A stretch of 64,000 nucleotides of DNA from Kazachstania africana CBS 2517 (lineage: Eukaryota > Ascomycota > Saccharomycetes > Saccharomycetales > Saccharomycetaceae), in contig NC_018941.1 of the NCBI RefSeq assembly GCF_000304475.1, forward strand, positions 1,364,001 to 1,428,000, given 5' to 3'. Below, piece by piece: positions 39,190 to 47,701 of the stretch. Position 1 is the stretch's first letter, and the number at the start of each line of letters is the position of its first letter. The translations under genes and the position numbers were made by a program. The notes beneath the pieces are model-generated. The model saw only the letters and a program-made list of their open reading frames with translations, ran no database searches and had not been told where the DNA came from.

Positions 39190-39474
39190 TAAAAGCGTAT
39201 CAAATGGCTTGTCTCTTTTTTTATATATAAAATTATAAAGTAAGATAAAAGATTAAGAACAAATATGACGAAGAATTCCTTTTTATAGTGTGGAATTCTT
39301 CAAGATGACAAAAGTCGCGTCCGCGAAAAGTTTTCACTAATATTCAACCAAATTCAATAATGTGAAATATTTAATTTAATAGATTGGACAGCGGGTGTCT
39401 AGTTTTTGATTTTGGGAAAACAGTCACACGAATTTAGAGCTTAATGTTGTAGTTTCCCAGTCTATGTTACAACA
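39190..39474 (-). repeat. Ty3-type LTR, truncated 5' copy
   Basis: 285 bases from TGTTGTAACA (39474) to ...GATACGCTTTTA (39190), then straight into the killer cDNA. It contains U3 and presumably the start of R but lacks the last ~118 bases and the primer-binding site. Confidence 0.85.
39279..39287 (-). promoter_or_regulatory. LTR TATA box upstream of the killer-like ORF
   Basis: TATAAAAAG on the minus strand, about 97-105 bases before the ATG at 39182. In a normal Ty3-type element this would drive the genomic transcript; here it points into the killer-like gene. Confidence 0.6.
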
Positions 39475-39479
39475 GGTTT
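39475..39479. other. Target-site duplication GGTTT (right)
   Basis: Second copy of the 5-bp duplication; the pre-insertion tRNA-Ile flank resumes here. Confidence 0.8.
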
Positions 39480-39599
39480 AAAGTTATGATTTCACCCACT
39501 CAATTTATACAGAACTGTAAATATATATCCCGCTCATACCCAAAACCTAATAATGGCTTGTGGTACCTTGCTGTATGTTCATTCGACCACTAATGCAAT

Positions 39600-40275
39600 C
39601 CCTCTGTCACATAGTCCTGCGCAGCGATGCAGCGTTACACGTTGTAAGTAACTTCTGTACTGCAATCACGCTCGCTACGTCTGCAAGCGTCCGAGGTCAT
39701 ATTAGCCATATCATCGTGGCCCAGTATCCTAGCGTGCCGTTAGGAGAGACGGCACCCTGAGGACTGATGCTCTAAACGTGTTGGGGTGTATTTACGCCAA
39801 CGGGTATCCAGGAATACTAGCGTCGGTGTGGACGGCATGGGAGCACTGGCATTCTTACCTTACATTCAAGAGACATTTAATACAGCCTATGTCAGGGTAG
39901 CAAGTTACTGTAACTCTAGGTATAGCCATAAAATTATTACTTCTGTCCACAGCGGACTCAACTTTGAAGATGACGAAGTTATCGGTGCGTTACAAGACGT
40001 CGTACTTACCAGGCCATCGTTCCCAGGCCTGGTAGGCAGCAGAACTATCTCAGCCGCCCACAAGACGGAGACCCAGGCTAATGGCACTACCTGGTCAAGC
40101 GCTCGAACTCCTATAACTATGCTTATATGGCAGATGACTTGGCTTGAAGCATTTGTGACGTCGTTATAAATACAACAGACGTATGGCAGGATTTTAGTCA
40201 ACAGGTTTGCGCTGCGTACCATGTCGAGAACGCAAACTTCAAATATTCTACAATCTTCAAACCCTTGTAAGACCG
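39600..40275 (+). pseudogene. Totivirus coat-protein-like (Gag) pseudogene, C-terminal half
   Basis: No single long frame, but pieces in all three plus frames recall, in order, the second half of the major coat protein of L-A-type yeast totiviruses: a Trp-containing piece near 39700, ALNVLG (39769) continuing after a frame change as VYLRQRVSRNTSVG (39787), then near 40180-40270 VINTTDVWQDFSQQVCAAYH followed by NANFKYS...KP. GC content is raised as in the killer-like ORF. The match was made by eye from knowledge of the family, so an alignment is needed. Several frameshifts and stops show it is not functional. Before the Ty3 insertion it would have started roughly 0.15 kb upstream of tRNA-Ile. 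Confidence 0.5.
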
Positions 40276-40441
40276 CATCTACTACATTTCGATTCTGTTT
40301 CTCTGCAATGCTGAGCGTATTTCTTGTGAGGTACATTCTGGAACAAATTATATCTCTTGTACAAAAAAATCTGCTAAGATGAAAAAAATAAAGAACAATG
40401 GATGGTATAGACCATTAAATCAGGATTAAAGAAATTGAATC
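40276..40441. other. YML079W promoter
   Basis: AT-rich flank between the capsid-like pseudogene and YML079W; no motif recognised. Confidence 0.5.
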
Positions 40442-41044
40442 ATGCCTAAAGACTCATTCAAGTCGGAAACGATTGACAATACTGAAGATGTTCAAATACT
40501 CCCCCCAAGTTTCGTATCTTTTCCAGCAATTGAACCTCCCACAACTTTGCAAAACATAATCAAGGATTGGCAATTGATCAAGCATAGAGAAGGCGGATAT
40601 TTCAAAGAAACTGACAGATCTCCATTTACATTATCCTTAACCGACGGTGACACCCCTATGGAAAGAAACTACTCGACTTTGATCTATTACTTATTAACAC
40701 CAGATTCGCCAGTTGGAAAATTTCATAAAAATAAGAATCGTATCATTCACATTCTACAACGTGGTAAAGGTCAGTATGTTTTGATCTATCCAAATGGTAA
40801 AATCAAATCTTTCAAAGTCGGATTTGACTATGCTAATGGTGAAATCTCTCAATGGGTTGTCCCAGGTGGTGTATACAAGGCAAGTTTCTTGATTCCAAAT
40901 GAGGAATTTGATAATAGTATACTCATCAGCGAAGTGGTAGTTCCTGGATTTGAATATGAGGACCACTTATTTATGAGTGGGCTTGAGGAGCTTGATAAAC
41001 TGGTGGGCGAGAAGAAGGCCGAAGAACTTAAGTTTTTACTATAA
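40442..41044 (+). CDS. YML079W: Cupin-fold protein, YML079W family (DUF985)
   Basis: 200 residues (YML079W, 201). A small cupin of unknown biochemical function, structurally related to plant seed storage proteins and sugar epimerases. Recognised by WQLIKHREGGYFKETDRSP, YYLLTPDSPVGKFHKNKNRI and the C-terminal SEVVVPGFEYEDHLFMS. It is followed by CPR3 in the same direction, as the neighbours YML079W and YML078W are in S. cerevisiae. Confidence 0.92.
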   Translation: MPKDSFKSETIDNTEDVQILPPSFVSFPAIEPPTTLQNIIKDWQLIKHREGGYFKETDRSPFTLSLTDGDTPMERNYSTLIYYLLTPDSPVGKFHKNKNRIIHILQRGKGQYVLIYPNGKIKSFKVGFDYANGEISQWVVPGGVYKASFLIPNEEFDNSILISEVVVPGFEYEDHLFMSGLEELDKLVGEKKAEELKFLL

Positions 41045-41200
41045 CCAACCATATAATGTATATTGTGACTCTAAAATATGAAGCATTCTGAATCGTTCAT
41101 TTCTGCGAGTATTAAAAAAAAAACAGATCGTGATTAGAGAAAACAAGAAGGTTTTATAGCACAATTTAGTACAGCATTCATTGAGCAAGGAGTGGTTATT

Positions 41201-41757
41201 ATGTTGAGGTCTTCAATGCTTAAGCAGAGTAGATTGTTCTCTACCACAATGGGAAAATTTGGTTCCAAAGTTTTTTTGAACCAGCAATGAATGGACAAAA
41301 AATGGGTAGAATTGAATTCGAATTATACGATGAAGTAGTCCCAAAGACCGCAGCAAATTTCAAGGCACTATGTACTGGTGAAAAAGGCTTTGGTTATAAA
41401 GGCGTTCCATTCCATAGAATCATTCCAGATTTCATGCTCCAAGGTGGAGATACCGATTTGTTGAATGGGTTTGGTGGTAAGTCAATATATGGGAACAGAT
41501 TCAACGACGAGAATTTTGATAAGAAGCATGATAAAGAAGGTTTACTATCTATGGCTAATGCTGGTCCAAATACTAATGGGTCTCAATTTTTCATCACAAC
41601 AGTTCCTTGTCCATGGTTAGATGGTAAGCATGTTGTTTTCGGTGAAGTCACAAAGGGTATGGAGTTAGTGAAGAAGATAGAATCCATGGGATCCCAATCT
41701 GGTGCACCAAAGGAGAAAATTGTGATTGAAGAGTGTGGTGAAGTCAAGAATGATTAG
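41201..41757 (+). CDS. CPR3: Mitochondrial cyclophilin Cpr3, with a -1 frameshift after the leader
   Basis: A peptidyl-prolyl isomerase of the mitochondrial matrix. The cyclophilin core is intact in the frame from 41287 (156 codons): [34 protein letters not shown] and [13 protein letters not shown] carry the active-site residues. The expected targeting leader starts at 41201 ([17 protein letters not shown]) but is in another frame and stops at 41288-41290. The frames meet at a run of seven T (41271-41277); eight T would join them. This is either a sequencing slip in a homopolymer or a real mutation that removes mitochondrial targeting and the first core strand. The adjacent ENT3 fits the ancestral order. 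Confidence 0.85.
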
Positions 41758-42074
41758 GGTTGTTAGCTTGTAAATAGTCTTCATATAAAAGAATTAGAAT
41801 TCTCTTTACCTCTCGATGACGAGAGATACTGAATCTCCAATAACCATCGCATTGTGCATAGATAGCGATACTACATTAAGTTTTATTAGTAGGAACAGCC
41901 AAGTTTTGGTTCATCTTGAGGATTTCTGAGAAAAAAAAATTCAATTTCGAATTTTTCTTTTTCTTGAAGAGAGTCATAGGAGAAGAAGAGAGAGGGAGAT
42001 CAAAACTATACGTATCTGGTAGAAGAAGCATAGGATTGATATACAGTAATAAGCATAGAAAGATAGTATTGAAG
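41758..42074. other. CPR3-ENT3 intergenic region
   Basis: 317 bases. The ENT3 frame is open upstream to 41916, but conservation starts at 42075, so this is promoter and leader. Confidence 0.6.
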
Positions 42075-43060
42075 ATGAGTTTGGAGGATAAGCTAGCTAA
42101 TATGACGTTGTATGATGCTAAGAAGTATTTTAGAAAAGCTCAGAATGTCGTTTTTAATTACACTGAAATGGAAGGTAAGGTTCGTGAAGCAACGAATAAT
42201 GAGCCCTGGGGGGCATCTTCTACTCTAATGGAACAGATTGCACAGGGTACGTATAATTTACGGGAACGTGAGGAGATTCTTGGGATGATCTTCAGAAGGT
42301 TTACTGAAAAGGCAGGATCTGAATGGAGACAAATTTATAAATCTTTACAACTTTTAGACTATCTGATCAGACGTGGATCAGAAAGGTTTATTGACGATGT
42401 CAGAAGTAGTATAAGACTTATTGAGTTGTTAGAAACGTTCCATTACATTGACTCCCAAGGCAGAGATCAAGGGATTAATGTCAGAAACAGAGCTAAAGCC
42501 TTAGGCGAGTTACTGAGTGATGACACAAAGATACGTCAAGAACGTAAGAAAGCCAGGGAAACAGCTAAGAAATATAAAGGTCTTGCGGGAGGCTCTGCCA
42601 ATCCGAGGGCAGGTTTTTCAGCATCTACTTCTCACGGCATCAGTGTAAGTGCAGATTTTGATAGTGATGAAGAAGAAGTAACGAGACATGAGGGCTCCGG
42701 ATTCCACGACAACGTACAGTCTACCTCAGAAGAGAACGGACAGTGCAATGATTTGCTTTTCACGGAAGCCGATCAGCAAGAAGTAGCAGAACAGGATGAT
42801 GAAGATGACGAATTCTCAGAATTTCAAAGTGCTGCTCCTGTTACGGAAAAAACAACAATTACACAGTCATTATTTGATTTAGCATCACCAACAGTAGCTA
42901 CCACTAGTACTACCACCAGTACTTTTGCGCCAGCTGTCACACACACCGTGAATGTTGTTCCAGCAATCGTCACAGAGTCCTCAACTAAAAAGGACGACCC
43001 ATTTAGTTCATTATTTACAAGTGCCAAGACTTTGAAATCAGAACCACAAAAGCCAGTTTC

Positions 43061-43129
<69 letters not shown>

Positions 43130-43274
43130 GCAGCAGCAGCAGCAGCAGCCAAAAACCATCCCACAGCAATCAACAACCCTGGATGAGGAAGACGATATCT
43201 TTGGAGAATTGACATCATCTTCAGCGAAACAAAATGGAACTCAAAATGAAGAAATTGACTTGTTAAGCTTTTGA
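42075..43274 (+). CDS. ENT3: Epsin-like clathrin adaptor Ent3
   Basis: 399 residues from the ATG at 42075 (S. cerevisiae Ent3, YJR125C, 408). Adaptor for Golgi-endosome traffic that binds phosphoinositides, GGA proteins and AP-1. The ENTH domain fills about 1-165 (MSLEDKLANMTLYDAKKYFR to KKARETAKKYKGLAGG) and is very conserved. The C-terminal half is disordered, with acidic Phe motifs DDEFSEFQSAAPV and EEDDIFGELTSS that are likely GGA/AP-1 ear ligands. A run of 29 Gln codons (43062-43148), mostly CAA then CAG, lies between them. Confidence 0.95.
43062..43148 (+). repeat. CAA/CAG microsatellite (29 Gln codons) in ENT3
   Basis: A pure run of CAA codons ends in a block of CAG codons. Long hydrophobic frames on both strands here are shadows of the repeat. 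Confidence 0.95.
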
Positions 43275-43347
43275 AGAATAAAAAAAAATTCACAGAATAT
43301 ATGTACACAAAATAAATAATTATATCTAAACAAATTACATGTAATCT

Positions 43348-43512
43348 CTAGACGTTTTCGACTTTCTCATTATCAGTTTTTTTCTTTGTATCAGAACTAA
43401 CTTTATGAGCAGGACACGGTAGCAATGAGGCTATCGCTACAGAAGAAAATGCTACCAGGAAAGTGCTCAGATACAAATTATTGATAAATCTGTTCCTTGC
43501 GGCTGCCTTCAT
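43348..43512 (-). CDS. COA2: Small mitochondrial inner-membrane protein, probable Coa2
   Basis: 54 residues from the ATG at 43512; the frame opens upstream only at a TTG. It has a basic N-terminus (MKAAARNRFINN), one hydrophobic helix (about 13-32) and the motif LLPCPAH. Size, topology and position, on the opposite strand directly before the GUP gene, match S. cerevisiae COA2 (YPL189C-A, beside GUP2), a cytochrome c oxidase assembly factor. The similarity is short, so synteny carries much of the call. Confidence 0.65.
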   Translation of the reverse strand: MKAAARNRFINNLYLSTFLVAFSSVAIASLLPCPAHKVSSDTKKKTDNEKVENV

Positions 43513-44416
43513 AATCCTATGGCAATCTTTCTTGGATGTGCTTTGCAATATCCTTTAATGAAGTTCTTTTAAAGATTTCTTATTGAAGGAGAGACCACAA
43601 CTCCGAGAAATAAAGAATTTCTTCCAAGCTGCCGGGGGTCTTCTTACAGCAATATAAAAACGGAAGTTGGGTTGGATTTATGAGGCAAATTGCATAAGCA
43701 AAGGTTGTCTCTGTATGGATGAAGAGTTCGCTGCAGTTGAATTCAATTTGAGGAACTCGCAATTTCGATTTCTACTTGTGAAACATACAATTTACTTTCC
43801 CAAGAGTTCTCATCCAGTAGGAGTGTCCTCGAGGTGGCAGTCGGTTTGTCAACACTGGATGTAGTTTATTCGGGATCCAAGAATCAGAAGACACATTAGT
43901 GCTATTACAATCCCACTTGTAGCGTAGAATTACTTCATCAATATATTGATAGATAAAGTGAATGTAGATGGAGATGAAAGTATACATGGTAATATCAACT
44001 CGCTACACTATTACAACTGGGTATTCTGATAAGAGTAAATAGCAATGCCGTAAGTCTTTATATACAGTGGCGATTTAAACTTACAGCACTGGTTGTACTT
44101 GCACAAAACTCGTCAGTGCGATACAACGTGCAAGTAGTGAAACGTCACTACAGCCATAACGAAAGGGCTCCTCATTACACACAGTGGTGTACACCTGAAG
44201 ATATGCTGATATGCCTCGATACTGCGTCTGAGACATCGCTCGTTCATGCGTCAATGGCTTCTTATATTAGGTGATAATGCAACCAACAATACTGGGTAAC
44301 CCTTGTGATTTTTCTTTAGAATTTTCAGTATATATCCCATACGACATATGATAAATCAATTTAAAGATATAGAGAAAGCTTAGTGAATGTACCATCCATA
44401 AAGTGTCAATTGTAAG
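43513..44416. other. COA2-GUP divergent intergenic region
   Basis: 904 bases with no supported gene or RNA; small ORFs here have no family features. Confidence 0.55.
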
Positions 44417-46213
44417 ATGCTGTCGGATGCTATTCGTAAAGTCAGATATTTCTTTTCAGCAGAAGCTTTGGATGCTCGTATTTCACCCGATCCTGAATTG
44501 AAGAAACGTTATAAACTGTTAGCAAATGGTAATAATAGTAACGGTGTATCTCGGCCCTTATGGAATACCCTAGAATTCAAGTTCTACTATTTAGCGTTCA
44601 TCACTGTGATACCTATGATGTTCATAACCGCTATGAGTGCAAGCAATGAAACAAATGAAGCTAATTACTACAAATTCGAGAGATTATTGTCTCAAGGTTG
44701 GTTATTCGGCAGGAAAGTCGATAATAGCGACGCTCAATACAGATTTTTTAGAGATAATTTCTTCTTATTATTACAATTGATGTCTGCTCATTTGATCATC
44801 AAAAAAGTAACATTATCTGTAAATAAAACATTATCAAAGTTAAGATTTGATTTTATCTTCGGATTAATTTTCCTATTTGCTGCACATGGTGTTAATGCCG
44901 TTAGAATCATTATTCACATACTGATCATGCATTCAATCTCCCATTTCTTCAAGAAAAATAAGACTGTAGCTGCCTCTTTGACTTGGTTATACGGTATTTC
45001 CACTCTTTTCATTAATGACAAATACAGAGAGTACCCTTTCGGTAACATTCTATCTATTTTATCACCATTAGATCATTCTTTCAAAGGTATCATCGAAAGA
45101 TGGGATGTCTTTTTTAATTTTACTCTGCTAAGATTGTTGAGTTACAACCTTGATTATTTGGAACGATGGAATAGTCAATTCATGAAAGATACTCCAGTAG
45201 AAACTCAGATTGATAGTGATATTGGTTTGAAAAATTCACGTCCTGAATTTAAAAGAACGTCTTCCACTTTGAAAACGATACAAGAATCTGGTAAAGAAGA
45301 GCTTTTGAATGATAGAGCAAGATTGGTAGCTCCTTTGCATATACAGGAATACGATATCTTCAATTTCATCGCTTACGTTACTTACACACCATTGTTTATT
45401 GCCGGACCCATCATTACTTTCAATGACTACATTTATCAATCTTACCACACATTGCCATCAATTAACAGCAAAAGAATTCAAATATACGCCATTAGATTTA
45501 TTTTAACGGTACTTTCAATGGAATTTATGCTACATTACACGTACGTAGTTGCAGTTTCTAAGACAAAAGCGTGGCAAGGTGACACACCATTTCAAATTTC
45601 CATGATTGGCTTGTTCAATTTGAATATAATTTGGTTGAAATTATTGATACCATGGAGATTATTCCGTTTATGGGGTTTGTTGGATGGAATTGATACTCCA
45701 GAAAACATGATTCGTTTAGTTGACAACAATTACAGTGCCATGGCATTCTGGAGAGGCTGGCATCGTTCCTACAATAAATGGATTGTCCGTTATATATACA
45801 TTCCATTAGGTGGTTCGAATAATAGAATAATGACATCCCTGGCAGTTTTCTCCTTTGTAGCAATTTGGCATGATATTCAGCTAAAACTGTTATTCTGGGG
45901 GTGGCTAATTGTCCTCTTTTTATTACCTGAGATTTTCCTAACTCAATATTTCATGCAGTATAAAACTAAATGGTGGTATAGGCATATTTGCGCACTCGGT
46001 GGTGCAGCTAACATTTGGATGATGATGATAGCAAATTTATTTGGGTTCTGTCTCGGCTCAGATGGTACTATGGAACTATTACGCGATATGTTTAGTACTG
46101 TCGCTGGTTTCGCATTCTTTATCATTGCAACCGGTTGCATCTTCATTGGAGTTCAAGTCATGTTTGAATTAAGAGAAGAAGAAAAGAGAAATGGTATAAA
46201 CTTGAAGTGTTGA
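44417..46213 (+). CDS. GUP1: MBOAT acyltransferase Gup1/Gup2
   Basis: 598 residues (S. cerevisiae Gup1 560, Gup2 609). An ER multi-pass O-acyltransferase that remodels GPI-anchor lipids (Gup1) and affects glycerol uptake and wall integrity. About ten membrane segments; strong blocks are QGWLFGRKVDNSDAQYRFFR, AFWRGWHRSYNKWIVRYIYI and FVAIWHDIQLKLLFWGW, which hold the conserved MBOAT His residues. By position next to COA2 and POS5 it corresponds to YPL189W (GUP2); by sequence it looks nearer Gup1, so the symbol is provisional. Confidence 0.9.
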   Translation: MLSDAIRKVRYFFSAEALDARISPDPELKKRYKLLANGNNSNGVSRPLWNTLEFKFYYLAFITVIPMMFITAMSASNETNEANYYKFERLLSQGWLFGRKVDNSDAQYRFFRDNFFLLLQLMSAHLIIKKVTLSVNKTLSKLRFDFIFGLIFLFAAHGVNAVRIIIHILIMHSISHFFKKNKTVAASLTWLYGISTLFINDKYREYPFGNILSILSPLDHSFKGIIERWDVFFNFTLLRLLSYNLDYLERWNSQFMKDTPVETQIDSDIGLKNSRPEFKRTSSTLKTIQESGKEELLNDRARLVAPLHIQEYDIFNFIAYVTYTPLFIAGPIITFNDYIYQSYHTLPSINSKRIQIYAIRFILTVLSMEFMLHYTYVVAVSKTKAWQGDTPFQISMIGLFNLNIIWLKLLIPWRLFRLWGLLDGIDTPENMIRLVDNNYSAMAFWRGWHRSYNKWIVRYIYIPLGGSNNRIMTSLAVFSFVAIWHDIQLKLLFWGWLIVLFLLPEIFLTQYFMQYKTKWWYRHICALGGAANIWMMMIANLFGFCLGSDGTMELLRDMFSTVAGFAFFIIATGCIFIGVQVMFELREEEKRNGINLKC

Positions 46214-46429
46214 AATTTCCTAGCAACTTTTGAAGAAGTTACATAAGCTTTTTAAGTTATTTAGTATTTATATCTGTTAGTCATTTATCTAAATAGTTCC
46301 GAGCACTAACTTAAAGTTATTTTTCTTTCAAGAAAAATCAAAGAGTTATTCCATTAAAGGAACAATGAATAATAAATTTCGATCTGTACATGGGAAAAGT
46401 GACAAATTCAAATCATACTTAAACATCAC

Positions 46430-47701
46430 ATGAACATACTATACTGCTTTGAAGCATGTCAACGAGGAAGAGTTATATCAATTGTCCCAAGATTAGCCCG
46501 TAGAAGTTTACAAACTGCGGAATATCCCTCTACTCTCTTCAAAGAAACTTCAAAATTTGTTAAAATCAAGCCCGTAAGGGACTTGAAGCTGAGTAATGCC
46601 CCAGATTACATATCTTCTCCAAATTCTAAACTACACGCTTTGTTATGGCCAGGTTCTCTACAGAATGTTTTAGTCACCAAGAAACCTTGGTCCTGCGCTA
46701 CGAAAGATGCGATGATAACCTTTATCAACCATCTACATACGACATACCCAGAGATAAATGTAATTTTGCAGCCAGATGTGGCTGAGGAAGTTTATCAGGA
46801 TTTTTTGACAACAGCAAATAATGACCCAAACAGGCCTCATATGTTATACTCAGGAACCACAGATGAAATTACGAGTAAGGCCGATCTATTGGTTACTTTA
46901 GGTGGAGATGGCACAATATTGCATGGTGTCTCTATGTTCAAGTCTCAAGTGCCCCCTGTATTAGCATTTTCTTTAGGAACGCTAGGATTTCTTTTACCTT
47001 TTGATTTTAAAGAGCATAAAGAGATCTTCAATAAAGTTTTAAATTCAAGGGCAAAATGTTTACACAGAACAAGATTAGAATGTCATGTAATTAAAAAAAA
47101 TGATGGCGAATCTTCAGTTATCCATGCAATGAATGATATCTTTCTACATAGAGGAAGTTCGCCTCATTTGACAAATCTGGATATTTTTGTTGATGGTGAA
47201 TTCCTGACAAGGACAATTGCAGACGGTGTTGTTTTCTCCAGCCCAACTGGTTCTACAGCATACTCACTTTCAGCAGGTGGATCTATAGTGTCCCCATTGA
47301 TTCCATCCATCCTTTTGACCCCTATTTGTCCTCGTTCTCTTTCATTTAGACCATTGATATTACCTCACTCGTCGCATATTAAAATTAGAGTTTGTTCGAA
47401 AATGAATGAGAAGACCGGTAATAATTCTGTAAATATATCTGTGGATGGAGTAGCCCAGAACGACCTAGAAGTAGGTGACGAAATCCATATCGTTAATGAA
47501 GTGGGTACAATTTATATTGATGGTACACAAGTTCCTCCCAGTAAAAAGTTAGCAGATGAAACTCTGCCGAACAGTACGAGTAAGCAAAGAGCAGGAATAT
47601 ATTGCATAGCCAAGTCAGAAAATGACTGGATAAAGGGAATCAATGATTTATTAGGATTCAATTCAGGCTTTCGTTTTACACGTAGAAAACAAGATAACTA
47701 A
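46430..47701 (+). CDS. POS5: Mitochondrial NADH/NAD kinase Pos5
   Basis: 423 residues (S. cerevisiae Pos5, YPL188W, 414). It phosphorylates NADH to supply matrix NADPH for antioxidant defence and iron-sulfur protein function. A basic leader (about 1-30) suggests mitochondrial import. Kinase motifs are LVTLGGDGTILHG (GGDGT 158-162), AMNDIFLHRGSSPHL and VVFSSPTGSTAYSLSAGGS. It lies downstream of the GUP gene in the same direction, as in S. cerevisiae. Confidence 0.95.
   Translation: MNILYCFEACQRGRVISIVPRLARRSLQTAEYPSTLFKETSKFVKIKPVRDLKLSNAPDYISSPNSKLHALLWPGSLQNVLVTKKPWSCATKDAMITFINHLHTTYPEINVILQPDVAEEVYQDFLTTANNDPNRPHMLYSGTTDEITSKADLLVTLGGDGTILHGVSMFKSQVPPVLAFSLGTLGFLLPFDFKEHKEIFNKVLNSRAKCLHRTRLECHVIKKNDGESSVIHAMNDIFLHRGSSPHLTNLDIFVDGEFLTRTIADGVVFSSPTGSTAYSLSAGGSIVSPLIPSILLTPICPRSLSFRPLILPHSSHIKIRVCSKMNEKTGNNSVNISVDGVAQNDLEVGDEIHIVNEVGTIYIDGTQVPPSKKLADETLPNSTSKQRAGIYCIAKSENDWIKGINDLLGFNSGFRFTRRKQDN

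Larger units (their letters stand above)
37451..39474 (-). mobile_element. Chimeric Ty3-type element carrying a killer-virus cDNA
   Basis: Order on the minus strand: truncated 5' LTR (39474-39190), GAAAAA plus killer-like ORF (39188-38193), about 60 bases of junction, the last ~97 codons of Ty3-type pol (38131-37838), polypurine tract (37864-37851) and the complete 3' LTR (37850-37451). Gag, protease, reverse transcriptase, RNase H, most of integrase and the 5' primer-binding site are absent. A 5-bp GGTTT duplication shows it entered as one unit next to a tRNA gene. How the chimera formed is inferred: template switching during Ty3 reverse transcription is the simplest explanation. Confidence 0.82.

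Noticed and set aside
38638..39192. Plus-strand ORFs of 117 and 62 codons opposite the killer-like gene
   Set aside because: They are antisense frames favoured by the GC-rich composition; the minus-strand ORF has the signal, KR sites and Cys pattern.
42824..43308. Long minus-strand frames rich in Cys, Val or Ala opposite ENT3
   Set aside because: They are shadows of the CAA/CAG repeat in ENT3 and have no family features.
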